A DNA stretch of 22,076 bases from an uncultured Lachnospiraceae bacterium. GTDB lineage: Bacteria > Bacillota_A > Clostridia > Lachnospirales > Lachnospiraceae. Position 1 is the first letter of the stretch. Every line of letters starts with the position of its first letter. Below are positions 1 to 6,818 of the stretch, in pieces. The notes beneath the pieces are model-generated. The model ran no database searches, was not told where the DNA came from, and was given only the letters and a program-made list of their open reading frames with translations. A program made the translations under genes and the position numbers. The stretch spans positions 1 through 22,076 of the forward strand of contig CAJTOU010000044.1 of NCBI GenBank assembly GCA_910577835.1, given 5' to 3'.

Positions 1-214
1 CCATATTTGAGTTTAATGATTTATAGTTTTCAGAGTTTTTCAGCAAGGCATAATTCTTTTTATAGTTTAAATATTTTCCTTCATTGAAATAAGACTGCCT
101 TACATTATATATAGCTTCATTTGTTAAGTTTTTCGCTATATGGGATAATTCTCTGAGATTTTTATAATCTTCCTTTGATAACTGTTTTACCTGCTGTTTT
201 ATAGTGAAATACAT
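1..214 (-). CDS. tnpB: TnpB (IS605 OrfB-type RNA-guided nuclease), N-terminal fragment
   Basis: The first 71 codons of a gene that leaves the window at position 1. The protein begins MYFTIKQQVKQLSKEDYKNL and continues with a segment rich in Lys, Asn and Tyr, ending KNSENYKSLNSNM. This matches the usual N-terminal region of IS200/IS605 OrfB/TnpB proteins, including the NEAIYNVRQ stretch. The start ATG at 214 has an AGAGGTG ribosome binding site 5 nt upstream and a consensus promoter further up. The RuvC-like nuclease domain and zinc ribbon that would confirm activity lie outside the window. TnpB proteins are RNA-guided nucleases that help their element persist, and in IStrons they share transcripts with the intron. 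Whether this copy is intact cannot be seen. Confidence 0.8.
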   Translation of the reverse strand, partial: MYFTIKQQVKQLSKEDYKNLRELSHIAKNLTNEAIYNVRQSYFNEGKYLNYKKNYALLKNSENYKSLNSNM

Positions 215-240
215 CTTAATCACCTCTTTTCTATGAGATG

Positions 241-269
241 GTTATAACATACTTTATTTTAAAATGCAA
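241..269 (-). promoter_or_regulatory. Sigma-A promoter for tnpB
   Basis: On the minus strand there is TTGCAT (264-269), a 17-nt spacer and TATAAC (241-246) with a TGT just before the -10. It lies 27 nt upstream of the tnpB start, between the intron hairpins and the gene. This suggests tnpB can be transcribed on its own as well as by read-through of the intron. Confidence 0.6.
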
Positions 270-298
270 TATTTTGTAAAAAATAATTTTTTTATTAA

Positions 299-321
299 GC
301 AATCAACCTTCGGTTGGTTGC
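299..321 (-). terminator. Stem-loop between intron core and tnpB promoter
   Basis: A 10-bp stem with one wobble pair, arms 299-308 and 312-321 around a 3-nt loop. On the minus strand it is followed by an A/T tract ending in six T residues (about 280-298). It could terminate intron transcripts before tnpB. It could equally be a peripheral intron helix. Confidence 0.45.
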
Positions 322-375
322 ATCTTATACGACACAAGTGAAATGGACACATGAAGAACCCTGTTTTTTACTCGT

Positions 376-735
376 ATCAGAGGTTGTCGTTCATACAGGA
401 ACGCTGCTTCCTGTACAGTTCCCATATTCTTATCAGAATAATGAACTTCTTACACTTTCATGCAAGCACAGACTATATCTTATCCATATCCCTTATGGAA
501 CTTAGGCGAAACCACTTCCCCTGTCAATCGCTTACAGGGTACTCCCCTCACGAGGGATAGTCGTTGAACCTTACCTTTCGGTCTTGGCTGCTGGTTGCCC
601 ATTATTTAAACCCTTAGGATTTAACCTTAGGTCATCTTAACTGTTTTTTCTACTTTCGTAACATTCACGCTGATACCATTTTACAGGTATTACGTTGTAG
701 TCAGTTAAGCTTTAGGGATTTCAAGCAATTCAGTT
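376..735 (-). ncRNA. Group I self-splicing intron core (IStron ribozyme)
   Basis: The conserved core elements are readable in order on the minus strand. A P4-type element, GGGCAACCAGCAGCCAAG, is at 583-600. The R element GTTCAACGACTATCCC is at 554-569. The S element AAGATATAGTC is at 471-481. The P7 helix forms between GACTAT (557-562) and ATAGTC (471-476), a perfect 6-bp match. Two hairpins lie inside the P7 loop (CCCT/AGGG at 545-556, CCCTGT/ACAGGG at 519-539), as expected for a group with P7.1/P8-like stems. A P9-like hairpin, ACAGGAA/TTCCTGT, is at 395-414. Exact splice sites were not determined; the ribozyme 5' end may reach 845 and the 3' site should lie beyond tnpB. Confidence 0.82.
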
Positions 736-796
736 TCTTTGTTGCACAGTGCAGAACTGCGTCTACATACAGATTTCTCTATATGCTTACTATATC

Positions 797-840
797 GTGG
801 CAATTCATCTCATGACTAAAGTCACGAGTGTTCTTGCCAC
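797..840 (-). repeat. IS605-like end hairpin
   Basis: A long imperfect palindrome: outer arms GTGGCAA (797-803) and TTGCCAC (834-840), inner arms CTCATGAC (809-816) and GTCACGAG (821-828) around TAAA. The inner part on the minus strand, a GACTTTAGTC-type stem-loop, resembles the terminal hairpins of IS200/IS605 elements that TnpA recognises. It could be the left end of the IStron or the right end of an older IS605 remnant. Confidence 0.6.
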
Positions 841-842
841 TT

Positions 843-1298
843 CTAATAAAATGGAGAATCCTGATTATGAAAGTCCTTGTTGTGCCCTCTTCGAAAAGGC
901 AGTCCGCTGCGCTGTTCATCATAAAAAAATGTAATATCATAGCTGTCTTTTTGGAAACAAATCGACAGATTGGTCAGGTTTAACGCAGAGACCGAGGAAT
1001 ACGACGAATCCTGATATCTTTTTATCCATTGCATTCTTCTTTGAATTTCATTTTTAGTCTGTTCCTGTGTAAATCCTAACTGTAATAAATAATTCTGCAA
1101 GGATTTCTGTTGCCATTGTATAACGTCCATAAAAACTGTTTCTTTTTGAAAAAAGCTCAGACTATCTATTATTATATTATCAGAGAACTGCTTTTCCTGC
1201 ATTGGATATGCCAACGGAAACCTGCGCCGAGCATCTTCGCCTTTGACGCCGCGTTCATTTTTACTCCACTCAAGATTAATTTTCTGAATCAAAAACAA
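843..1298 (-). CDS. Unknown protein, probably cut at its 3' end by the IStron
   Basis: A 151-codon ORF that I do not recognise. A TTG start at 1298 is favoured because AGGAGG lies 9 nt upstream, inside the fifth unit of a 17-bp tandem repeat; no ATG near the 5' end has such a site. The protein is hydrophilic, with no signal peptide or membrane segment, and has a Gln-rich middle (residues about 60-95). The last 20 or so residues are rich in Arg, His and Phe and look unlike the rest. The stop TAG (845-843) directly follows TTTAT and may be supplied by the IStron, so the true gene may continue on the far side. It is the third gene of a leftward unit after the DUF1963 and two-TM genes. Confidence 0.5.
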   Translation of the reverse strand: MFLIQKINLEWSKNERGVKGEDARRRFPLAYPMQEKQFSDNIIIDSLSFFQKETVFMDVIQWQQKSLQNYLLQLGFTQEQTKNEIQRRMQWIKRYQDSSYSSVSALNLTNLSICFQKDSYDITFFYDEQRSGLPFRRGHNKDFHNQDSPFY

Positions 1299-1302
1299 TA
1301 CA

Positions 1303-1387
1303 ATCTTCCTCCTGTTTTATCATGATTTCTGTTTTATTATATTTCCTGTTTTATTATACTTTTTGTTTAATTATACTTCCTGTTTTA
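1303..1387 (-). repeat. Five 17-bp tandem repeats spanning a gene junction
   Basis: Exact 17-bp units lie at 1371-1387, 1354-1370, 1337-1353, 1320-1336 and 1303-1319. On the minus strand they read TAAAACAGGAAGTATAA, TTAAACAAAAAGTATAA, TAAAACAGGAAATATAA, TAAAACAGAAATCATGA and TAAAACAGGAGGAAGAT. The first unit holds the last codons and stop of the two-TM protein gene. The last holds the AGGAGG ribosome binding site of the next gene. The period does not divide by three. Confidence 0.9.
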
Positions 1388-2108
1388 CCCGAAATAATTT
1401 ATTTCCAATAAAAATAAATACAACTGCCAGTATAAATAATACAGCCATTGTAACGCCTATGCGAAGAAGCGATATCAAAAATTTATGTTCTTCCTGCCAT
1501 TCATCATTAAATGCATAATAAATGCCGCCGGTATAAGCATCGTATTCTTCGCATAAGGTCTTTAATTTATCAGGAATACCCTGCGACACTTTTTTTCCAA
1601 TTGGAAGAGTGATATTTTTGCCGGAACGAATTGCCCTCACAGCGTTTTCAGGAATCTGCGCCAGAATATAGCTGCCATCGGGAAGCTCCAGCAGGTAAAT
1701 CTGTAAATAATCTGCACGGTCGTTTAATATACTGTCAGGATTTTTATACTGCCGAAACTGGGGCTTTTTCTTTTTCGCACCAGTACGCCGTTTGCCGCCA
1801 TTTGAATAATAAGGGTCCGCCCATGCTTTCAGCTCGTAGGTTCCTGTTGAAATAATTCCAACTGGCTCCGCTGTAAAAATAAGAGAACGGTTCTTTTCAA
1901 AGTCATCCTTTCCCGCCAGGCGCGGAATATCGCTTCCTGCTTTGGAACCAACAAAATTTTCCACCTGTCCCGATTCAATATCTTCCATACTGACGGGACC
2001 TTCCTTTCCCTGCAAAAGGGCTTCCGGATTCCAGTTAAGATAAACCAGCATGGCAGCAGCCAGCGCAAGAATGGTACTGATAAATGGAATTAATTTTTCT
2101 TTCTTCAT
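1371..2108 (-). CDS. Two-TM membrane protein of unknown function
   Basis: A 245-aa protein beginning MKKEKLIPFISTILALAAAM. The start at 2108 is chosen because GGAGAAAAGGAA lies just upstream; an ATG 33 nt earlier lacks a comparable site. Residues about 5-25 form a membrane segment or uncleaved signal anchor. Residues about 26-215 form a soluble region, probably outside the cell, with a basic Gly/Lys/Arg patch near residue 100. A second hydrophobic segment at about 215-238 is followed by a short basic tail. The upstream DUF1963 gene ends inside the 5' flank of this gene, so the two are probably cotranscribed and coupled. The 3' end lies in the 17-bp repeat array. I do not recognise the family. 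Confidence 0.8.
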   Translation of the reverse strand: MKKEKLIPFISTILALAAAMLVYLNWNPEALLQGKEGPVSMEDIESGQVENFVGSKAGSDIPRLAGKDDFEKNRSLIFTAEPVGIISTGTYELKAWADPYYSNGGKRRTGAKKKKPQFRQYKNPDSILNDRADYLQIYLLELPDGSYILAQIPENAVRAIRSGKNITLPIGKKVSQGIPDKLKTLCEEYDAYTGGIYYAFNDEWQEEHKFLISLLRIGVTMAVLFILAVVFIFIGNKLFRVKQEV

Positions 2109-2131
2109 TTCCTTTTCTCCAGATAAAAGTT

Positions 2132-2950
2132 CTAATAACAATTATGCCAGTATAGAAGCACATTGTCAAATCTGCATGCCTCCAAATCTTCCGGTTTGAT
2201 AAAGAAAACAAATGTATCCTCTTCCAGCTCTTCTCTGGTGGTAAAATCATACTGAAACAGGAGCGTTGTATATGACGTGTATTCTTCATAATCATCACGG
2301 ATATCTCCCTGTCGTACAGCGGGATAGCCGCCTGCTTTACAGCCCCAGTTCCCAAAATCCCAGAAAAACTCATCTGTATCCTCTTCATCATTTTCAAGGT
2401 CATAACCTGCTTTAGAGATAAGCGAAGGAAGCTTTTTTCTCAGGGAATTTCCCAATTCCTCCCATGGGGTTTGGCTGTCCATATATATGGACAGATTTGT
2501 AATCTCCTGTTCTTTTTGAAAAGACATTTTTCCTTCCAGCCATAATGTCCTTAAATCATTCCTGTTCTCGTTTTTTTTCTGATAAATAATTGTCTGCTGC
2601 AATGTTTTATCAGGATTTGGATAATAACGAATCTCATATAATTCTTTTTTTAATTCTTCATCTTCCAGCTTATCAAAAAAATGCTCTTCGTTTGTGTCTA
2701 CAAAAAATTGCAAAATTCCCTGTTTTGGAAATCCTTCTAATGGTTCTGTCTCTGAAAAATTAATCTGGGCAAGAAAATTCAGTTCTTCTCCTTCAGGACT
2801 GACCGGAATTTTCTGTCCCTGCGGCAGATAAAAATCTCCTCCAAATTTGCTGCTGAGACATGTTACAGTTTCATCTGAAACAGCCGTGATATGTAATGCA
2901 GGTATGGCTGTTTTCTCCAGTGCTTTTATAATCAGTTCTTTATTTTTCAT
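2132..2950 (-). CDS. DUF1963 (YwqG-like) family protein
   Basis: A 272-aa soluble protein with clear DUF1963/YwqG features. Near the N terminus is KFGGDFYLPQG, followed by FLAQINFSE and the GILQFFVD segment. In the C-terminal half are GYPAVRQGDIRDD, a Leu/Phe-rich strand with QYDF, and TFVFFIKPEDL, and the protein ends with a YWHNCY motif. YwqG-type proteins have no firmly assigned role; relatives occur near polymorphic toxin and immunity genes and in bacterial resource islands. The length is normal for the family. The gene has its own promoter at 3035-3063 and leads a leftward unit with the two-TM gene. Family assignment is from motifs; function is unknown. Confidence 0.85.
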   Translation of the reverse strand: MKNKELIIKALEKTAIPALHITAVSDETVTCLSSKFGGDFYLPQGQKIPVSPEGEELNFLAQINFSETEPLEGFPKQGILQFFVDTNEEHFFDKLEDEELKKELYEIRYYPNPDKTLQQTIIYQKKNENRNDLRTLWLEGKMSFQKEQEITNLSIYMDSQTPWEELGNSLRKKLPSLISKAGYDLENDEEDTDEFFWDFGNWGCKAGGYPAVRQGDIRDDYEEYTSYTTLLFQYDFTTREELEEDTFVFFIKPEDLEACRFDNVLLYWHNCY

Positions 2951-3034
2951 AATAATTTATGTTTCCTTTCTGAAATTTTTATGGATTACACCAATAATAA
3001 TCTGACAAATTTTTCTTTCCTGTTATTATTTATT

Positions 3035-3063
3035 ATTATACATCAAGCGTAAAAACAATGCAA
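3035..3063 (-). promoter_or_regulatory. Leftward promoter for the DUF1963 unit
   Basis: On the minus strand TTGCAT (3058-3063), a 17-nt spacer and TATAAT (3035-3040). The leader to the ATG at 2950 is about 80 nt. Its -35 lies only 8 nt from the -35 of the rightward promoter. Confidence 0.7.
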
Positions 3064-3071
3064 GAACAGAG

Positions 3072-3100
3072 TGGACAATATAGATAAACCATGCTATAAT
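3072..3100 (+). promoter_or_regulatory. Rightward promoter for the DUF4303 unit
   Basis: TGGACA (3072-3077), a 17-nt spacer and TATAAT (3095-3100), extended by TGC before the -10. The gene starts at 3158, giving a leader of about 50 nt. Confidence 0.75.
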
Positions 3101-3157
3101 AAGTTCAATAACCAATCTGAATTGACAAGTGAAAATCTCATAAAATGGAGGAATAAA

Positions 3158-3736
3158 ATGAAGTCTTTTTTTAAGAACCTGGAACATAACATTGAACAAG
3201 CTGTCAAAAAGGATATGAAAAAAATTCTGAAAGAAACTGGTAGTGAAAAAATCTACGCTGTTGCGCTGGTGACAGACAGTGATTGCATTACATTATATCT
3301 GGCGGTGAACACTTATGAATTTTTGGAAAAGCATGATAAAGAATATTCAATAGATATGGATTTATCAGAAGAAGATATAAAAAATTTAAAAGAAGGTTCT
3401 GCCAGTCTGACGCAATGGCTTCCAGATGAATGGGGATATTCGGATGATGATAACAGCGAACTTGCAAAAATCAGCGAACTATTGTATGAAAACAGTGAAT
3501 CAGATGAATATGACGACGAAGAATATGAAGAAAATCAAAAATTATTTTTTGAAACAGTTACTTCTGCTTTTAAACATCTGATTGAAGAAAAAGTTTTTGG
3601 GGAATATTCTGAAAAAATTACTTATTTTATTTCAATGTCGGATGATGACAGAGCGGAAGAAATAGAAAATAATTCAGCAAAGTTATTAAATTCCCCTAAT
3701 ATATATGAAACATTTTTAAACAGATATATATTATAA
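3158..3736 (+). CDS. DUF4303-type protein
   Basis: A 192-aa acidic, soluble protein. The start at 3158 is chosen because GGAGG lies 7 nt upstream and the promoter -10 is at 3095-3100; the longer ORF from 3071 would start inside the promoter. Features that fit DUF4303 are the early amphipathic helix with an Ala (IEQAVKKDM), the strand IYAVALVTDSDCITLYLAVN, and the LTQWLPDEWGYS motif in the middle. A very acidic linker rich in Asp, Glu and Tyr follows, then a helical C-terminal region ending in a Phe/Leu/Tyr-rich tail. DUF4303 proteins are often found near SUKH-type and toxin-immunity genes. The assignment is by motif and moderately sure; function is unknown. Confidence 0.75.
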   Translation: MKSFFKNLEHNIEQAVKKDMKKILKETGSEKIYAVALVTDSDCITLYLAVNTYEFLEKHDKEYSIDMDLSEEDIKNLKEGSASLTQWLPDEWGYSDDDNSELAKISELLYENSESDEYDDEEYEENQKLFFETVTSAFKHLIEEKVFGEYSEKITYFISMSDDDRAEEIENNSAKLLNSPNIYETFLNRYIL

Positions 3737-3747
3737 GGAAGAATATT

Positions 3748-3999
3748 ATGCAGGAAATTATTGTAAAAACGGATGGAATAACAGAAAAAATCAATCCTTC
3801 CATGGTGTTCCACTCCAGAAATCCTATGACCAGACGATTTTGTGTGAATATATATTATACAGAAGAGGGCATCGAAAAGTGGATACAGCTTTTTTGTCAG
3901 GATGAGTATACAGAAGAACCAGCGAAAATACTCTCCACAGATATTCGTGAAGGTAACATAACTGATTTAACTGATTATCTGGCGGAGCGGAGACTGTAA
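3748..3999 (+). CDS. Small unknown protein, 83 aa
   Basis: Starts 11 nt after the DUF4303 stop, with AAGGAAG as ribosome binding site, so it is almost certainly in the same unit. The protein is acidic with a mixed alpha/beta pattern, has no membrane segment, and ends TDYLAERRL. It contains an FCVNIYYTEEGIEKWIQLF stretch that looks like a beta strand followed by a helix. I do not recognise the family. It may be a partner of the DUF4303 protein by position alone. Confidence 0.65.
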   Translation: MQEIIVKTDGITEKINPSMVFHSRNPMTRRFCVNIYYTEEGIEKWIQLFCQDEYTEEPAKILSTDIREGNITDLTDYLAERRL

Positions 4000-4050
4000 T
4001 AAGAATCTCTATTTATCAGTAAAATAAAAAAGAGTTCTGTAAATTACAAT

Positions 4051-4145
4051 GGAACTGTTACATTAAACAGAATACATACAAAATATGGTATTTATCAAAG
4101 TTAAAATAACCATATGCTATTGTATTTTCTTAGTGTAACAGTTCC
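4051..4145. terminator. Long palindromic repeat A, probable bidirectional terminator
   Basis: Perfect 12-bp arms GGAACTGTTACA (4051-4062) and TGTAACAGTTCC (4134-4145), with a second inner pair ATATGGT (4083-4089) and ACCATAT (4109-4115). It lies between the convergent ends of the 83-aa gene and the DeoR gene, with a T-rich run after either arm on the relevant strand. Its left half closely resembles repeat B at 12055-12104. Confidence 0.7.
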
Positions 4146-4202
4146 TTGGTTTTTTCCTGATGAAATAAAACAACACAATCAATTCCTAACTGACTTTATC
4201 GT

Positions 4203-4970
4203 TTATTTATCCAAATAAGCCATTTCACTCACAACCGTAATATTCCCGCAGCTATGATACCCTGCCGAAGGCTTCTGCTCTGTCAATATCACCGCATCTT
4301 CAAAATCTGCAAATGTCACAGAACTGATATTTCCAAACTTTGTGCTGTCTGCCACTATATAAGCCCTGCGCGACCTTTCAAACGCAGTCTTTTTGACCAG
4401 TGCTTCACTGGAATCTGGTGTGGTAAAGCCTTCTTTTTTTGTAATTCCGTTTGTCCCGAAAAATCCTTTTGTAAAATGATAGTTCTGAATCGAAAGAATC
4501 GCCTGACTGCCTACAACTGCCTCGGTAGTTCCCTTTAATTCTCCGCCGATAAGCAGAACCTTCATACCTGCCGCTGCGAGACGCTTTGCATGAGCTACCG
4601 CATTTGTTACAAAAGTTGCTTTTTTTTGTGTAATATGTTCAATCATATAGCCTGTGGTAGTTCCGGCATCCAGATATACAAAATCATTTGCCTTTATGAA
4701 TGACGCCGCGTATCTGGCAATTATTTCCTTTTCCTCCCGATTGACGTCTTCTTTCTGAGCCACAGACAATTCTGCGGCTGTAACGCCCGACTCCGCCAAT
4801 ACAGCCCCGCCAAAAACTTTTACCAGCCGTCCCGCATTGTCCAAAGCCGTCAAATCCCTGCGAATAGTAGATTCCGAGGTCTTTAAAAGCTCTTTTAATT
4901 CCGGTACTGTAATACTTTTTCTTTCCTCAAGCAAACTTAATATAATCTCATATCTTTTTTCTGTCAGCAT
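4203..4970 (-). CDS. fruR: DeoR-family repressor of the fructose operon
   Basis: A 255-aa DeoR/GlpR-type regulator. Residues 1-56 hold the winged helix, with VPELKELLKTSESTIRRDL forming the recognition region and NAGRLVKVFGGAVL the wing. Residues about 75-235 form the DeoRC sensor fold, with the YLDAGTTTGYMIEHI and VTNAVAHAKRL phosphosugar-binding loops. It is the last gene of the fructose operon, 31 nt after the EI stop, with GAGAGG before the start. By analogy with FruR proteins it probably binds the operon promoter and is released by fructose 1-phosphate; the effector is inferred, not seen. The symbol rests on context. Confidence 0.85.
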   Translation of the reverse strand: MLTEKRYEIILSLLEERKSITVPELKELLKTSESTIRRDLTALDNAGRLVKVFGGAVLAESGVTAAELSVAQKEDVNREEKEIIARYAASFIKANDFVYLDAGTTTGYMIEHITQKKATFVTNAVAHAKRLAAAGMKVLLIGGELKGTTEAVVGSQAILSIQNYHFTKGFFGTNGITKKEGFTTPDSSEALVKKTAFERSRRAYIVADSTKFGNISSVTFADFEDAVILTEQKPSAGYHSCGNITVVSEMAYLDK

Positions 4971-5001
4971 TTTTTACCTCTCTTTTTCATCTCACAGGAA
5001 A

Positions 5002-6642
5002 TTATTCCGCTTCTTCTTTTTGTGTATCTGTTTCCAGTATAATCTTTCTAAGCGGCAGAATACTTCCCGGCGATACTGAAAGTTCATCTACTCCCATTTT
5101 TAGAAAATCCTTTGTAAGCTCTGTATCTGCGCCAAGCTCTCCGCAGATGCCTGCCCATATTCCCGCCTTATGTGCATTTTCCACCACCATTTTAATCATG
5201 CGCAGAACTGCCGGATGATGGGCATCATAAAACATATCAAGCTCTGTATTCTGACGGTCAACCGCAAGGGTATACTGTGTCAAATCATTGGTTCCAATAC
5301 TGAAAAAGTCCACGTGTTTCGCCAGCTCGTCACTGACCATAACGGCTGCTGGAGTCTCTATCATAATCCCCTGTTCAGGATTTCCATATTCAATATTTTG
5401 TTTATCAAGTTCTGTTTTAACCTCCGAAACAATTTCCTGAATCTTTTTTACTTCCCAGAGACTTGTTATCATTGGATACATAATCGCGATTTTCCCATAA
5501 GCGCTTGCACGAAACAGTGCACGAAGCTGTGTTTTAAATACATCTTCTCTTGTCAGACAGATACGGATTGCCCGAACCCCCATTGCAGGATTTTCTTCAT
5601 GCGCCAGCTTAAAATAATCGCACTGCTTATCCGCGCCAATATCCAGAGTACGAATAATCACACGTTTTCCGGCCATTGTTTCCGCCACTGTCCTGTAAAT
5701 CTGAAACTGCTCCTCTTCTGTCGGAAAATTGTCTTTTTCCAGATAAATAAATTCACTCCGAAACAGTCCGATACCACCTGCATCATTTTTTAAAACCATT
5801 GCCAAATCTTTTATATTTCCAATATTGGCATACAGCATAATCTTCTTTCCGTCCAGCGTAATATTCTCTTTTCCCTTAAGCTGCTTTAACAGCTCCTTTT
5901 TCTCTGTCTCTTTTTTTTGTTTCTCCTGCATCTGTGCAAGAGTCTCCTCGTCTGGTTCCACATACACGCAGCCTTTGATACCGTCTACAACAGCAAGTTT
6001 TCCATCCACTGTCTCATCTAATGGCAGCTCTGTTCCTATCAGTGCCGGAATTCCCATAGTCCTTGCCAGAATTGCCGTATGAGAATTTACAGAACCATGT
6101 ACAGTTACAAAAGAAAGTATTTTATCCTTATCAAGCTGTACAGTCTCTGAAGGCGCCAAATCATCTGCAAGAATAATCACCGGCTCATCCGAATTTACAC
6201 CGCCGTTAGCGCTTCCATTTAAAATCGATAAAATCCGTTCCGAAATATCTTTTACATCTGCGGCCCGTTCTCTCATATATTCATCATCCATCGCCGAAAA
6301 CATCTGTGAAAAATTATCACTGGTCATTCCCACCGCATATTCTGCATTAACCTTCTGAGTATTAATAATATTTTCAACGGATTCATTATAATCATCATCT
6401 TCAAGCATCATCTGATGAATCTCAAAAATCATCGCGTTTGCTTCTCCGACCTCTCTGACCGCCTTGTCATACAGTCCCTTTAACTGTCTGATTGCTTCCT
6501 GCTTCGCTTCCTCATAACGCTCTCTTTCCCTTTTTGTATCCTCCACCCGAATACGCTTAATTTGCTGCTTGCCTTTTTGATAAACCTTTATTTTTCCAAT
6601 CGCTATTCCGCCAAATACACTTTTTCCATAAAATATCTGCAT
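5002..6642 (-). CDS. ptsI: PTS enzyme I (PEP-protein phosphotransferase)
   Basis: Enzyme I takes phosphate from PEP and passes it to HPr. The protein has 546 aa, slightly short of the usual 570. Residues 1-145 form the N-terminal HPr-binding helices. The swivelling His domain carries the active site in GSVNSHTAILARTMG, with His188 corresponding to the E. coli His189. The PEP-binding barrel has GIGLFRSEFIYL, the Arg-containing RTLDIGADK and the signature ETPAAVMVSDELAKHVDFFS followed by IGTNDLTQY. A Cys in WAGICGELG near the C terminus is typical. The start at 6642 has GGAGGG upstream; the longer ORF to 6711 would enter the terminator. Being part of a fructose operon suggests a dedicated copy. 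Confidence 0.95.
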   Translation of the reverse strand: MQIFYGKSVFGGIAIGKIKVYQKGKQQIKRIRVEDTKRERERYEEAKQEAIRQLKGLYDKAVREVGEANAMIFEIHQMMLEDDDYNESVENIINTQKVNAEYAVGMTSDNFSQMFSAMDDEYMRERAADVKDISERILSILNGSANGGVNSDEPVIILADDLAPSETVQLDKDKILSFVTVHGSVNSHTAILARTMGIPALIGTELPLDETVDGKLAVVDGIKGCVYVEPDEETLAQMQEKQKKETEKKELLKQLKGKENITLDGKKIMLYANIGNIKDLAMVLKNDAGGIGLFRSEFIYLEKDNFPTEEEQFQIYRTVAETMAGKRVIIRTLDIGADKQCDYFKLAHEENPAMGVRAIRICLTREDVFKTQLRALFRASAYGKIAIMYPMITSLWEVKKIQEIVSEVKTELDKQNIEYGNPEQGIMIETPAAVMVSDELAKHVDFFSIGTNDLTQYTLAVDRQNTELDMFYDAHHPAVLRMIKMVVENAHKAGIWAGICGELGADTELTKDFLKMGVDELSVSPGSILPLRKIILETDTQKEEAE

Positions 6643-6697
6643 ATTATCCCTCCATTTTATAATTGTATCATATCTAATCAACACACTCAAACTTGTC

Positions 6698-6741
6698 AAA
6701 AGGGCTGCCATAATCTGACTTTCTATTCTGGCAGCCCTTTT
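6698..6741 (-). terminator. Intercistronic terminator between HPr and EI genes
   Basis: Perfect 12-bp inverted repeat, AAAAGGGCTGCC (6698-6709) and GGCAGCCCTTTT (6730-6741), with a 20-nt loop. It lies within the operon, so it probably lets only part of the transcripts reach EI and the regulator. The stem is symmetric and would work in either direction. Confidence 0.75.
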
Positions 6742-6818
6742 ATTGTAACAATCAATATAATCAACCTTTTACTGGTTTTGTGGCAAATACTGGCATAATT
6801 TACCGGCAGTCCGAATAC

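Larger units (their letters stand above)
1..845 (-). mobile_element. IStron (group I intron plus IS605-type tnpB), 5' part
   Basis: On the minus strand a group I intron core at about 376-735 is followed, without another gene, by the start of a TnpB transposase gene at 214. This order is the defining layout of IStrons, chimeras of a self-splicing group I intron and an IS200/IS605 element such as CdISt1 of Clostridioides difficile. No tnpA lies between intron and tnpB, so this copy would be tnpB-only in this part. The 5' boundary is not certain: it is placed at 845 because a hairpin resembling IS605 ends (797-840) starts just inside and a TTTAT pentamer (846-850, minus) lies just outside. The 3' end is beyond the window. 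Identity is well supported by sequence; boundaries are inferred. Confidence 0.8.

Noticed and set aside
314..560. Two overlapping open frames of 63 and 69 codons on the plus strand
   Set aside because: They lie antisense to the group I intron core and lack ribosome binding sites.
1303..1387. Possible CRISPR-like array
   Set aside because: The units are directly abutting 17-mers without spacers, and no cas gene is near.
5170..5793. 207-codon frame on the plus strand
   Set aside because: It is the antisense shadow of the EI gene, which has full active-site motifs.
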